Source: Thermococcus sp. 2319x1 (GTDB taxonomy: Archaea > Methanobacteriota_B > Thermococci > Thermococcales > Thermococcaceae). Taken from it: a stretch of 64,000 bases of DNA. Of the stretch, positions 17,957 to 27,753 are shown piece after piece; positions within the stretch are counted from its first letter, which is position 1, and each line of letters opens with the position of its first letter. The stretch covers positions 738,321 through 802,320 of the forward strand of contig NZ_CP012200.1 of assembly GCF_001484685.1 (NCBI RefSeq), written 5' to 3'. The notes beneath the pieces were generated by a model that saw only the letters and a list, made by a program, of their open reading frames with translations, was not told the origin of the DNA and did not search any database. Both the position numbers and the translations under genes were made by a program.

Positions 17957-20617
17957 TCAGAAGAAGAGGATGACAGCATCCCCAACTACCGCCGTCTCTA
18001 CCTCCTCACCTTCGCTGAACACTGCCTTTCTAATGACAACGTCCTCCTTGTTAAGCTCAACCTTTTGCCCGTCCACTTCGAACTCGACCCTTCCTTGTTC
18101 CTTAAGTACTCTTGAGACTTCTTCTGCATTCTCTTTGAGGTAAGCAGCTATCTTTGGCACGAGCTTTCCATACTTTGGTCCAACCGTCTTGAAGTTTGGC
18201 TTGATTTCTGTAATCCTCTCCTCAAGCTCCGGCTCACCCCTGATTATTTCGAGCTTTTCAATGTTCATCGTACCAGCAATGTCCTTTTCAAGGGCTTTCA
18301 GCATCTCGTAGCTGTCTATAGCATAGATTGCCACGTGCTTGAGCTTGGCGTTCAAAGCTAAGCCGTGGGAGTTCTTGTACCTTCTCATTGCTCCAATTAT
18401 TTCGCTTACCAGCTTTCCAAGCCTTTCTGCCTCTTCGTCTATTCTGTCCTCCCTATAAGCGGGCCAGCTGAGGAGATGCACGCTTTTGGCTCCAACTTTA
18501 TCCCTGAACATTTCTTGATAAAGCTCCTCAGTTATGTGCGGAGCGAAAGGCGCAAGTAAGAGAGTTATGTTGTATAGGAGCTCATATAAAGCAGTTTTAG
18601 CCTTGAGCTTGCTCTCCTCGTTTTCTCCATAGAGGCGGTGCTTTATCATCTCGATATAATCATCTGCAACCTCGTGCCATACAAAGGTCATAAGCTCCCT
18701 TGTGAGAAGGTTGAAGCGGTACTTTTCAAGCTCCTCCGTTGCGAACTTTATCAGTCTGTGCAGTCTTGAGAGTATCCATCTGTCGAGAGGTTCGAGCTCA
18801 GAATCCTTGTATTTCTCATAGTCAAAGCCCTTGATGTGCCTCTCTGCAAAGCGGAAGATGTTCCACAGCTTCTGGAGGAAGCGGTAGTTGTAATCAACGA
18901 TCTCCCACTTGAAGGGGTGGTCCTCCCCCGGAGGTGCCAGAGCTGTCCATAACCTTAAGGCATCTGCCCCGTACTTTGGAATCACTTCCTCCGGCGAGAC
19001 AACGTTACCATAGCTCTTGCTCATCTTCCTTCCATCCGGCCCGGCCACCATACCGTTGATAAGGATGTCGTGCCAAGGTTTCTGCCCGGTGAGCATATAA
19101 GTTCTGAAGATGGTGTAGAACGCCCATGTCCTTATAATGTCAGTTCCCTGTGGTCTCAGTGAAGTCGGGAAGTTGTGCTTGAACCACCTTTCATTCTTTT
19201 GCCACTTGCTTATGACCAAGGGGGTTATGCTCGAATCTACCCAGCAGTCGAGAACATCTTTTACGCCCTCTATGTTCGTGCTTCCACACTTTGGACACTT
19301 CTCTACAGGGGGCTTGTCAAATCTCGGGTCGACCGGGAGGTCTTCTTCTCTTGCGGGAATTATCTCACCGCAATCTTTACAGACCCAGAAGGGGATTGGA
19401 GTTCCAAAAACTCTTTGCCTGCTTATTACCCAGTCCCAGTCCATGCTCTCTGCCCAGTCCTTGAGCCTTAGGAACATATCTTCGGGATACCACTTAATCT
19501 GCTCTGCCACTTTAACTATCTCATCCGTGAAGTCCTTCACCTTGATGAACCACTGCTTCTTTGGTAACAGCTCGATTGGTGCCATACATGAGCTTCTTTC
19601 CGTGTGCCTCAATACACGGTGATGTACTTTTTCTTTCTTATAGAGAAGACCCATTTCTTCAAGGTCTCTTGCTATTGCTTCCCTGGCTTCTTCAGCCGTT
19701 AATCCCTTGTATTTGCCAGCGTTCTCGTTCATTCTACCGTTTTCATCAATAGCTATAATCACGGGTAGATTATAGCGCTTCTGCCACACTACGTCCTGCT
19801 CATCACCGTAAGTACAGTTGTAAACTGCTCCAGTGCCGAAGTTTGGATCCACGTCTTCATCCGCTAATATGGGGACCTCTCTCTCAAATATCGGAAGCTT
19901 TACCTTCTTTCCAACCTTACCCTTATAGCGCTCATCCTCGGGATGCACAAATACTGCTACACAAGCGGGCATGAGTTCTGGTCTTGTGGTGGCTATTGGT
20001 ATGTAATCGTCCTCTCCAGCGATAGGAAGCTTGATGTAGTAGAGATAGCCGTCCTCCTCCACGTAGCCTACCTCCGCCTTTGCCAAACTAGTTCTACACC
20101 TCGGGCACCAGTAAACAGGGTGCTTGTCCTGGTAAAGGAGACCCTTCTTGTAAAACTCGAGGAGGGATTTCTGCACCAAGGCTTTGTAGTCATCGTCCAT
20201 CGTGTGGTACTCCAAATCCCAATCTGCGGAGTAGCCTATACGAATGAACTGGTTCCTCATGGCCTCAATGGCCTGCCAGGTCCACTCTATACACTTCTTG
20301 AGGAATTCTTCTGGCTGATCCTTGCTTATTCCAAACTCTTTTTCCACTTTAAGCTCCGTTGGAAGGCCATGGTTATCAAAGCCCTGTGGGAAAAGCACAT
20401 TATAGCCCCCCATTCTCTTGTACCTTGCCACGATATCAATCCACGTATGGCTCAGAACGTGGCCCAAGTGCAGAGTACCGCTTGTGAACGGTGGAGGGGT
20501 ATCTATGGAATAAGCCGGTCTCTTCTCATCGAGCTCGTATTTGTAGATTTTCTCCTCAAGCCAGAATTTCTGCCACTTTGGCTCTATCTCATTTGGATCG
20601 TAGGTCTTCGGAAGCAT
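17957..20617 (-). CDS. valS: Valyl-tRNA synthetase
   Basis: This is an 886-residue class I aminoacyl-tRNA synthetase charging tRNA-Val. The HIGH motif appears as SGTLHLGHVLSHT near residue 48, and KMSKS as GRKMSKSYGNVVSPEE near 520. Zinc-binding CPRC/CKDC and CPKC segments lie in the insertions, and an editing (CP1) domain with ATTRPELMPACVAVFVHPED near 215 removes mischarged threonine. The ATG at 20617 follows GAGGTGAT. A TTACTT/AAGTAA hairpin lies between this gene and convergent trm10. Confidence 0.97.
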   Translation of the reverse strand: MLPKTYDPNEIEPKWQKFWLEEKIYKYELDEKRPAYSIDTPPPFTSGTLHLGHVLSHTWIDIVARYKRMGGYNVLFPQGFDNHGLPTELKVEKEFGISKDQPEEFLKKCIEWTWQAIEAMRNQFIRIGYSADWDLEYHTMDDDYKALVQKSLLEFYKKGLLYQDKHPVYWCPRCRTSLAKAEVGYVEEDGYLYYIKLPIAGEDDYIPIATTRPELMPACVAVFVHPEDERYKGKVGKKVKLPIFEREVPILADEDVDPNFGTGAVYNCTYGDEQDVVWQKRYNLPVIIAIDENGRMNENAGKYKGLTAEEAREAIARDLEEMGLLYKKEKVHHRVLRHTERSSCMAPIELLPKKQWFIKVKDFTDEIVKVAEQIKWYPEDMFLRLKDWAESMDWDWVISRQRVFGTPIPFWVCKDCGEIIPAREEDLPVDPRFDKPPVEKCPKCGSTNIEGVKDVLDCWVDSSITPLVISKWQKNERWFKHNFPTSLRPQGTDIIRTWAFYTIFRTYMLTGQKPWHDILINGMVAGPDGRKMSKSYGNVVSPEEVIPKYGADALRLWTALAPPGEDHPFKWEIVDYNYRFLQKLWNIFRFAERHIKGFDYEKYKDSELEPLDRWILSRLHRLIKFATEELEKYRFNLLTRELMTFVWHEVADDYIEMIKHRLYGENEESKLKAKTALYELLYNITLLLAPFAPHITEELYQEMFRDKVGAKSVHLLSWPAYREDRIDEEAERLGKLVSEIIGAMRRYKNSHGLALNAKLKHVAIYAIDSYEMLKALEKDIAGTMNIEKLEIIRGEPELEERITEIKPNFKTVGPKYGKLVPKIAAYLKENAEEVSRVLKEQGRVEFEVDGQKVELNKEDVVIRKAVFSEGEEVETAVVGDAVILFF

Positions 20618-20818
20618 TTCTATCACCTCTTTTGAGGATGTTTAACCTATCAAAAGCGTGCCTTAAAAAGGTTAATCCTTCCGGCGGTGATGAGAGAAAG
20701 TCCACTAACCAGAAAAGGGAGAATCGTTTTTCAATAAATTCAGCAATCGGTATGGCGATTGACGATGTGCACCACCAGGAAATAAAATAAATTTGGAGTT
20801 TAAAAAGTTTACTTGGCT

Positions 20819-21075
20819 TCACAAGCCAGTATCTTCTGTCATTTGGGGCAAGTTCCCTCTATAGAACCAGTGCGGAAAATCTGCAACGAAAACTCCGCCG
20901 GGTCGGAGGGCTTCAGCAATGTTATTGAAAGGTCTCTTTATAGTCCCTCACCAAAGTACATAATGCTGGAGAAGAACATTATAATGGCATCAAATTCATT
21001 TTCGAATTTTATTCTCAGGTTACTTTAGAGGAAATCAACTCTTAGACCTTCTCCCGGCTTTTCGTCTGGCAACCC
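20819..21075 (-). pseudogene. Decayed class I SAM-dependent methyltransferase
   Basis: Translating the minus strand across frames gives pieces of one methyltransferase: EKPGEGLRVDFL, then (after a stop) FENEFDAIIMFFSSIMYFGEG (motif II strand, here described in two parts: FENEFDAIIMFF and SSIMYFGEG), then after a frameshift NNIAEALRPGGVFVADFPHW (motif III) and FYRGNLPQMTEDTGL-stop. At least one stop and one frameshift separate them, and the SAM-binding motif I is not seen. It is a relic with no function. Confidence 0.6.
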
Positions 21076-21413
21076 TAAAACTTTCCTGACCGGTGCCAAA
21101 GACTATCGGATGGATTTTGGGTTTTATGATACGGATTTTCTGCTGGAAATCCACACAACACTAAATGCTTAACGATCCAATAGGAACTGGGGAAAAGGAT
21201 CAGTGCATTATTATCCTGTTAAATTGCCTGAAGTGGGGCATATTCCCTTCGCATGCTGGGATTCCCTGCTTGGGCTCGCCAGACTGCACTCGTTGCTCTC
21301 ATTTACTTGAGAACGTTCCGGCCATATACTTGTTTTTGTACTCCTCTTTTTCTTTTGACTACCGACGTGAAGGCCGGTCGCGAGGTTTCTGTCGATGTAG
21401 AGCGGGATAAAGT
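21076..21413. other. Intergenic stretch without recognisable gene
   Basis: No promoter-linked or conserved frame was found. A minus-strand frame of 68 codons (21211-21417) has a Ser/Arg-rich product without recognisable family; one alternative frame faintly resembles the tail of IS605 TnpB proteins, too weak to call. The area seems to be decayed sequence between the methyltransferase relic and nadM. Confidence 0.3.
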
Positions 21414-21974
21414 TCAAAATTCCGGAATCCTTATCGGCGCCTGGAGCTCCTTTTCATTCTTTTCAAGATCCGTGGCAAGCATTCTTATCCTCTCAACCCC
21501 TTTGATCTCCTTGATGTATTCTGCCACGCTCTTGGGAACGAGCTCCTCCCACGGCTCGCCTTCAATCATTCTCCTCCTTATTTCTGTAGCAGAAAGTATA
21601 TCCTTCCTAAACATCGGCTGGACTACTACTTTATAACCCCTCTCTCTGAAAAGCTGTGCGACAAGGGAATTGCCAGTAAAGACTATGTCAAACTTCGGCA
21701 CCATCGCTTCCACATACGGAGCCCAAATGGAGTTGAAGTTTATATCCGGCAAAGCAACGAGGAAGTATTTTCCTCTCGGAATTCCTTTTTCATCTAAAGC
21801 CCTTATAAGCATCTCCATTCTTTCGCTTGTTGTAAATGGGTTTTTCAAAGTATGGCTAACCTGAGCACTCCCAATACCAATTATAACCTCATCAACCTGC
21901 GAAAAAACGTATTCGAGGGCTTTTAAATGTCCATTGTGTACGGGCTGGAATCTACCAACAAAGAGACCCCTCAT
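21414..21974 (-). CDS. nadM: Nicotinamide-nucleotide adenylyltransferase, archaeal
   Basis: This is a 186-residue archaeal NMN adenylyltransferase, the last step of NAD synthesis. The nucleotidyltransferase signature GRFQPVHNGHLKALEYVF is at residues 7-24 (the (H/T)xGH motif is HNGH), and the second motif is FRKDILSATEIRRRMIEG near 125, equivalent to ISSTxxR. It lies 3 bp after the SAM hydrolase gene in the same direction. Length and motifs are standard. Confidence 0.95.
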   Translation of the reverse strand: MRGLFVGRFQPVHNGHLKALEYVFSQVDEVIIGIGSAQVSHTLKNPFTTSERMEMLIRALDEKGIPRGKYFLVALPDINFNSIWAPYVEAMVPKFDIVFTGNSLVAQLFRERGYKVVVQPMFRKDILSATEIRRRMIEGEPWEELVPKSVAEYIKEIKGVERIRMLATDLEKNEKELQAPIRIPEF

Positions 21975-21977
21975 TCT

Positions 21978-22763
<786 letters not shown>

Positions 22764-22809
22764 CTAAAAATTATTAAGGTTTATCTTTAAAAGAACTTTG
22801 GGGGAAAGC

Positions 22810-24420
22810 ATGAGGTATTTAAAATTTATTCCAATCGCGCTCATCCTTCTGATTTTTTCTTCTGGATGCTTAGTTAAGGAACCGGCAAAAGTTGAGATTA
22901 ATACAGACAAAAGCGCCGTTGAGGAGGGGGATATTTTTCATATAATAGTTAAGGTCAACAACACTGGAAAAGTCGCGATAACCGGGGTTAACCTGTATCT
23001 CAACAACCCGGACTTTAGGATACTTCAAGCTCCTTCTTTGCAAGCACCTCTCAAAGTAGGTAAAACGGCGGAGCTGATATGGATACTCCGGGCCCCCTCA
23101 ACTCCCGGTAGATATATGCTCAAAGCATCCGTGGAGATAGTGGATGAACTTCAAAGAACATGGGGTGGGTTCTATAAAGAATTGATAATAAACGTCGTAG
23201 AAAAAGAAAGTGAAATACCTTTATTTGGGATGTTGAGTGTAGACGTTGCTTCTCCGGAGGAAGTGGAAGGAGGTAGTGAATTTAGAGTTGAGATAACACT
23301 GAAAAATACGGGCAACGCCCCCATAACAGTTAAGGAAATCTCACTGAATTTATTAGAGGGCATGGAAATCGTCAGAGAGCCAGCGGTTCCAGTGAATATT
23401 CTTCCTGGAGAAGAACATGGGCTGATTTATGTTATCAAAGCCCCCTACATGCCAGAAGAGGGATATATAACCCTCTCCGTAATCTATTCTGAAAATGGAG
23501 AGGAAAAGAGGGAGTTTAAAAACAGATTCATCAAGACTCTTTGGAGACCGTGGAACCATGATGACGACACTTTAAGACTCGCGTATAGTGAGGAGTACTA
23601 CTGGATAGAGCTACCTTATCTCGTTGATGGATTTTGGAAAGAAAAATTCAATTCTACATCTAAGGTGGACCGAGAACTATTAAAAAACGAATCTCTTTCA
23701 CTTGTGAAAAACGCCACCTCGGAGGTTGAAGCTGCGAAGGTGGTTTATGACATGATTAAAAGCAGGTACAACTTTGGTGACATCACAACGACCACAAACC
23801 CCTCTAATATACTCCCCCAGAATAAGATAAGCTACGAAGAGGGTACACTTCTTTTCACAGGGATTTTAAGATCTTTGAATATTCCAGTTAGGGTTGTAAC
23901 ACTCTATAACGGGGAAGACTGCACGGATAATGCAATTTCAGAGTTTTATTCAGCGGGGAAATGGTACGTTGTAGACTTCAAGAGAGAATTCTTTGGCTCG
24001 AGAGAAGAATACATAGCAACCCCCTATTTCCCCAAAATCTATCAGATGGTAACGGATGGGGTCTACAATCTTGTAGCTCAAGCACCGGAAGAAGAAAAAA
24101 AGCACGAACACGTGGATGTAAGCCCTGATTATCTGGCCAATATAGAAGACTCCTTAAAGAAGGTCGTCTCTGAAAGACTTAACCCCACGGTAAAGCCAAA
24201 ATTATCGGTGGTGCTGATCAACATGAATCAAAACGAGCGTATATTCACCCTTTTCCTCTTTGCATCTGCTCCTGAAAGAGAGCTAAACCTTGTCTTTCAG
24301 AAGGCTGATCCAAAGAATCTTGCAAAAAACGTTGATGCACTATACAAGTTCTATAAAGATAAACCATGGCCAGAAAACTTTAGAAAATACTGGGATATCT
24401 TGATGGAGGTGTACAAATGA
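22810..24420 (+). CDS. Lipoprotein with two CARDB-like domains and a transglutaminase-like domain
   Basis: This is a 536-residue surface lipoprotein. The signal peptide ends in a lipobox ([12 protein letters not shown]), so Cys about 20 is lipid-modified. Two Ig-like CARDB-type modules follow at about 25-125 and 140-240 ([16 protein letters not shown] and [19 protein letters not shown]). A papain-like transglutaminase core comes near 310-400: [20 protein letters not shown] with [11 protein letters not shown]. The position of the usual nucleophilic Cys seems to be occupied by Thr in EEGTLLF, so it may be non-catalytic. A CTTTAAAAG promoter and GGGGG Shine-Dalgarno precede the ATG. Its stop overlaps trm56. 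Confidence 0.75.
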   Translation: MRYLKFIPIALILLIFSSGCLVKEPAKVEINTDKSAVEEGDIFHIIVKVNNTGKVAITGVNLYLNNPDFRILQAPSLQAPLKVGKTAELIWILRAPSTPGRYMLKASVEIVDELQRTWGGFYKELIINVVEKESEIPLFGMLSVDVASPEEVEGGSEFRVEITLKNTGNAPITVKEISLNLLEGMEIVREPAVPVNILPGEEHGLIYVIKAPYMPEEGYITLSVIYSENGEEKREFKNRFIKTLWRPWNHDDDTLRLAYSEEYYWIELPYLVDGFWKEKFNSTSKVDRELLKNESLSLVKNATSEVEAAKVVYDMIKSRYNFGDITTTTNPSNILPQNKISYEEGTLLFTGILRSLNIPVRVVTLYNGEDCTDNAISEFYSAGKWYVVDFKREFFGSREEYIATPYFPKIYQMVTDGVYNLVAQAPEEEKKHEHVDVSPDYLANIEDSLKKVVSERLNPTVKPKLSVVLINMNQNERIFTLFLFASAPERELNLVFQKADPKNLAKNVDALYKFYKDKPWPENFRKYWDILMEVYK

Positions 24421-24953
24421 TAGTGGTGCTTAGATTAGGACACAGGCCGGAAAGGGATAAAAGAATCACAACCCATGTAGCCCTAACTGCGAGGGCTTTT
24501 GGAGCGGATAAAATCATAATCGCAGCCGAAAAGGATGAACATGTGTATGAAAGCGTTACAGACGTTGTAAAACGCTGGGGAGGACCGTTTGAGATTGAAT
24601 TCAACCCACACTGGAGGCAGGTTTTAAGAGAGTGGAGAGGAAAGATAGTTCATTTAACCATGTATGGAATACACATTGATGAAGCTATCCCAAAGATAAG
24701 GGAAGTGGCAAAGAAGGAAGACATCTTGATTGTTGTTGGTGCCGAGAAAGTTCCGGGAGAAGTTTATGAAATTGCCCACTACAACGTGGCCGTTGGAAAT
24801 CAGCCACACAGCGAAGTTGCAGCGTTGGCAGTGTTTCTCGATAGACTTCTTGAGGGAAAAGGACTCAAAAAAGAATTCAAAAATGCAAAGGTTAAGATAA
24901 TCCCGCAAGAAAAAGGGAAGAGGGTAATATCTCTGGAGGAGAGGAAATGCTGA
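24417..24953 (+). CDS. trm56: tRNA (cytidine-56 2'-O)-methyltransferase
   Basis: This is a 178-residue archaeal Trm56, which 2'-O-methylates C56 in the T-loop of all tRNAs. The family opens with [20 protein letters not shown], which contains the conserved H-R-P-x-R-D-x-R. The SPOUT knot is near residues 105-145 ([40 protein letters not shown]). It starts in the ATGA overlap with the lipoprotein gene and overlaps the next gene by 7 bp, so the three are co-translated. It substitutes for the C/D guide-dependent route used in some Crenarchaeota. Confidence 0.93.
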   Translation: MIVVLRLGHRPERDKRITTHVALTARAFGADKIIIAAEKDEHVYESVTDVVKRWGGPFEIEFNPHWRQVLREWRGKIVHLTMYGIHIDEAIPKIREVAKKEDILIVVGAEKVPGEVYEIAHYNVAVGNQPHSEVAALAVFLDRLLEGKGLKKEFKNAKVKIIPQEKGKRVISLEERKC

Positions 24954-25507
24954 ATAAATACCGCTCAAACGTTAAGGGATACCTAGAAGCTATAACAAAG
25001 CCTTTAGCTAAGGCAGGCATTCCCCCAAATCAGCTTACATTTGTTGGACTGTTGATATCTCTTTTGGGGGCGTATTTCTTTGCCCAAGGCTCTCAGAGGA
25101 TTGCCGCATTGGTACTGCTCTTTGGATCACTTGTAGATGCCCTTGACGGAACTTTGGCAAGGCTTACGGAAAAAACCTCGAGGTTTGGGGCATTTTTGGA
25201 CTCAACCTTCGATAGGATAAGTGACGGGGCGGTACTGTTTGGAGTTGCATATGGGGGGCTGGTAAAATGGGAGATTGCGGTTATTGCACTTATGGGCTCT
25301 TATCTGGTTAGTTACGAGAGATGCAGGGCGGAACTTGCTGGAAGTGATACCCTCGCGATTGGAATAGCTGAGAGGGCAGAGAGGCTCCTCATAATAATTG
25401 TGACGGCCCTTTTCAACAGGGTCGATATTGGTGTTTATGCCGTTGCAGTTTTAGCATGGATAACTGCATTCCAAAGATTGTGGGAAGCGAAGAAAAGATT
25501 AAGTTGA
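24947..25507 (+). CDS. Archaetidylinositol-phosphate synthase (CDP-alcohol phosphotransferase)
   Basis: This is a 186-residue integral membrane enzyme with six helices and the CDP-alcohol phosphotransferase motif D-G-x2-A-R-x8-G-x3-D-x3-D, read here as [20 protein letters not shown] near residues 65-90. The motif chelates two divalent metals. Archaeal proteins of this size with this neighbourhood transfer inositol-1-phosphate to CDP-archaeol. The substrate is inferred, while the superfamily is certain. GAGGAG sits upstream of the ATG within trm56. Confidence 0.85.
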   Translation: MLNKYRSNVKGYLEAITKPLAKAGIPPNQLTFVGLLISLLGAYFFAQGSQRIAALVLLFGSLVDALDGTLARLTEKTSRFGAFLDSTFDRISDGAVLFGVAYGGLVKWEIAVIALMGSYLVSYERCRAELAGSDTLAIGIAERAERLLIIIVTALFNRVDIGVYAVAVLAWITAFQRLWEAKKRLS

Positions 25508-25519
25508 GATGAAAAGCTA

Positions 25520-25581
25520 AAACGGGATGATGAAAATTTCGCTAGCGGAGGTATGAAGAACCCTGCCGTTACTGACCGTTT
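25520..25581 (+). ncRNA. C/D box guide RNA
   Basis: Box C ATGATGA (25527-25533) and box D CTGA (25572-25575) are bracketed by a perfect terminal stem AAACGG/CCGTTT (25520-25525 with 25576-25581). An internal ATGAAGA (from 25553) can serve as C', while D' is degenerate. Spacing between C and D is typical of the compact archaeal class. The RNA could be cut from the mRNA of the upstream synthase gene, as no clear TATA box is seen. It overlaps the 3' end of the opposite HAD gene. Confidence 0.6.
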
Positions 25582-26279
25582 AGCTCTTCAATTATTACCA
25601 CTATCTCTCTAAGGTCGCTTATAACAAATTCGCACTCTTTCCACAGCTCTTTTTTGTTTCCCATCTTATCAAGCAGAACACTAACCATGTCAACCTGCCT
25701 GGCACCAACACAGTCCTTAATCGGGTTGTCCCCAACGTATATTGCCTCTTCCCCTTTAACGTTTGCCTTTTCCAGAGCTAACTCAAATATCCGTGGATGG
25801 GGTTTGTAAAAACCTGCCTCCTCACTCGTTGTTATGCTGTCAAAGAGCTCTAAAATACCCAAGGCTTCGAGTTGGGCTTTGAGATATTCATTGTCAGAAT
25901 CCGTGATGAGTCCTATGTGATACCCATTGGCCCTTAAGGTTTTGAGGGTTTCAATGGCCTCATCGTAGAGCTTTCCATACTTTTGATGCATTTTAAGGTG
26001 AATTTCCCAGAACTTGGGGGAAAGCTCAAAATTGTGTCTCTTAGCAAGCTCCTGCATAATTTCTTCCTCAAGCAACCTAATTGGTTTGTAGGGCTTTCCA
26101 GCAAATTCCCTAAATTTTTCGCTTGTAAGAGCCTCGTATTCTTTCCATACCTCCATTGGGTCAACGTTCTCTGCCTTAGCTTCCCTCAAAACCTCTTTTA
26201 TTATATTCTGATGGGTAACATCCTCGTACTCCTTGCTGAGCAGAGTACCAACGAAATCAAAAAATACTGCCTTTATCAT
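25569..26279 (-). CDS. HAD-superfamily hydrolase, subfamily IA
   Basis: This is a 236-residue haloacid-dehalogenase-like phosphatase. Motif I is FFDFVGTLL at residues 6-14 (nucleophile Asp, but the acid/base position that is usually the second Asp of DxDGT is Val, as in some archaeal members). Motif II is LITDSDNEYLKAQL near 117 and motif III/IV is KPHPRIFELAL and YVGDNPIKDCVGARQ near 160-190. A four-helix cap lies between residues 18 and 85. The substrate is unknown. It has its own promoter region upstream of 26279. Confidence 0.85.
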   Translation of the reverse strand: MIKAVFFDFVGTLLSKEYEDVTHQNIIKEVLREAKAENVDPMEVWKEYEALTSEKFREFAGKPYKPIRLLEEEIMQELAKRHNFELSPKFWEIHLKMHQKYGKLYDEAIETLKTLRANGYHIGLITDSDNEYLKAQLEALGILELFDSITTSEEAGFYKPHPRIFELALEKANVKGEEAIYVGDNPIKDCVGARQVDMVSVLLDKMGNKKELWKECEFVISDLREIVVIIEELNGQ

Positions 26280-26571
26280 TTGCTTATCACCAATACCAAA
26301 ATGGTCCCTCGTCTTAAAAATCCTTTATTGTGGGCGGATTAAATATCTAATAAGTGTGAAATATGATTGGAGAAAAGACAATATACTGAAGTTATTATTG
26401 CCTGACTTTGCCATTTAAACATAAAATTTTGGAAAATGTATTTATAGGGTAAGCTAAGATGGTCGCAAGGTCAAGCGGGAGCTCCATCACCTAATCGGAA
26501 GCGAGAAGTTTAAGGTGTATCCAGTCAAATACTCAGCGAGAAACAGGATCTCTCGGATTTAAGCAAAAGCC
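26280..26571. other. Intergenic region with a 34-codon coding remnant
   Basis: The stretch is AT-rich apart from 26458-26562, where one plus-strand frame reads D-G-R-K-V-K-R-E-L-H-H-L-I-G then SEKFKVYPVKYSARNRISRI-stop. The composition is that of a real basic protein tail, but a stop codon precedes it and no start is present. I take it as the C-terminal relic of a lost gene, whose source is not recognised. Confidence 0.35.
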
Positions 26572-27141
26572 TTACCATTTCGGCTCCATGATGCCCATTT
26601 TCTTAAGCTCTTCATAGGCTTTCCTTAGGACTTCTCTAATTTTGTACCTCTTGTTGAGACCCCCAAGCTGGTAAGCTGCCTTTCTAAGACTGCCTGACTG
26701 CAAAAAAAGCTTTAACAGTGCAACCTCCTCAAAACTTAAATCTTTTAGGTGCTTCAATGCGAGCTCTGCTATCTCGATTGGGTTGTTGCCCTCATATGGA
26801 AAATCTGCCGATAATATGGGCTTATCCAGCAGCTTTGTAAATTCAAATTCAATTACAGTTACCTCCGTGTTAGAGTTTACGTTTTTGTAGTGTTCTTTAA
26901 GGGCTTCCAAAAGCTCTTCTTTGTTCCTAAATCCGTCCTTAACAGCGTCTTCATCAGTAAGCTCAGAAACTTTCTTCCTCTCAACTCTTTTTATCTTGGC
27001 CTTTCCAATAACATAGCCTCCTGCATGGATAAGAACTTCATCTCCCGGTTTTAGGTTAACTTTGCCCATCCTTATAGTGGCACTTTTTTTCCCGCTAAGG
27101 AGCAGATCCCTGTATTTTCCATCGAACTTCAGATTCCGCAT
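26572..27141 (-). CDS. ASCH-domain protein with C-terminal helical domain
   Basis: This is a 189-residue protein. Residues 1-100 form an ASCH (PUA-like beta-barrel) domain: KYRDLLLSGKKSATIRMGKV and LKPGDEVLIHAGGYVIGKAK, the G-x-K-x-x-T-x-R signature. Residues 105-189 are helical and include an HTH-like segment SGSLRKAAYQLGGLNKRYKI. ASCH domains bind RNA or modified nucleosides and some are nucleases or amidohydrolases. The combination suggests nucleic-acid binding; the role is unknown. It follows a second ASCH gene by 1 bp, an operon. Confidence 0.8.
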   Translation of the reverse strand: MRNLKFDGKYRDLLLSGKKSATIRMGKVNLKPGDEVLIHAGGYVIGKAKIKRVERKKVSELTDEDAVKDGFRNKEELLEALKEHYKNVNSNTEVTVIEFEFTKLLDKPILSADFPYEGNNPIEIAELALKHLKDLSFEEVALLKLFLQSGSLRKAAYQLGGLNKRYKIREVLRKAYEELKKMGIMEPKW

Positions 27142-27142
27142 T

Positions 27143-27484
27143 TTATTCCCTCCCCGGCTTTAGGAGGCGGAACTTTATGGCAATTACCCCATAGCGGTTC
27201 TCCTTCCATTTCGGGTACATGTTGTGGAATCTTTTCACAGCCTGTTCAAAGCTGGGCTTATCTGGAAAAATCTTTTCTATGGGCTCCTCCCTCAAAACCT
27301 GCTTAAAAGTCTCATATTTTTTGACTGAGATAACTTCGGCGGGAACTTCGTTGTTGAACAGTATTTTATCCTTGGGCTTGATCCCCTTCAGCTGTGGATA
27401 GGCCACTCTAACCTCTATTTTCTTTTCTCCGCTTTTTATCATCTCAAGATATTCATCCCTAACGTATAGTTTGTGCACTCTCAT
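27143..27484 (-). CDS. ASCH-domain protein, short
   Basis: This 113-residue protein is a single ASCH domain: [20 protein letters not shown] then [20 protein letters not shown], ending with an IAIKFRLL strand. The ATG at 27484 is preceded by GGGAG and a CTTTTTAAGG TATA box; an upstream in-frame ATG at 27529 lies in the promoter and is rejected. Two unlike ASCH proteins side by side hints at a shared RNA-related task; no more can be read. Confidence 0.8.
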   Translation of the reverse strand: MRVHKLYVRDEYLEMIKSGEKKIEVRVAYPQLKGIKPKDKILFNNEVPAEVISVKKYETFKQVLREEPIEKIFPDKPSFEQAVKRFHNMYPKWKENRYGVIAIKFRLLKPGRE

Positions 27485-27579
27485 TGCTCCCTTAGTTAGT
27501 GGAGCAGATGCCTTAAAAAGATTGCACAAAACGAAAAGGTTTAAATCATTTGAGGGCTAAGTATACTTGGTGTGATAAA

Positions 27580-27744
27580 ATGCGAAGGGCTCAAAGTGCA
27601 CTCGAGTACTTGTTCATACTCGCTGCCGTTCTGATACTGGTTATGGTAACCATAAGAGTTGTTTTCACAAGTGTTCAGGCATTGAATTCATCGGTAACTG
27701 AATACATCGACACCTTGAAGAACAAGATTCTCGAGACTCTGTGA
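27580..27744 (+). CDS. Type IV pilin-like protein with class III signal peptide
   Basis: This 54-residue protein starts MRRAQSALEYLFILAAVLI. The R-A-Q-S-A-L-E-Y sequence is the class III (prepilin) signal of euryarchaeal pilins; cleavage is expected between Ala4 and Gln5, leaving a helix of about 25 hydrophobic residues and a short extracellular tail of about 20. It is among the smallest pilins and may act as a minor pilin or scaffold. GGTGTGAT precedes the ATG. The prepilin peptidase gene follows after 9 bp. Confidence 0.85.
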   Translation: MRRAQSALEYLFILAAVLILVMVTIRVVFTSVQALNSSVTEYIDTLKNKILETL

Positions 27745-27753
27745 GGTGATTCA

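Noticed and set aside
20680-20740. C box-like GTGATGA upstream of valS
   Set aside because: No D box CTGA at a suitable distance.
21211-21417. TnpB (IS605) C-terminal remnant
   Set aside because: Similarity only impressionistic; no zinc-finger or RuvC motif in any frame.
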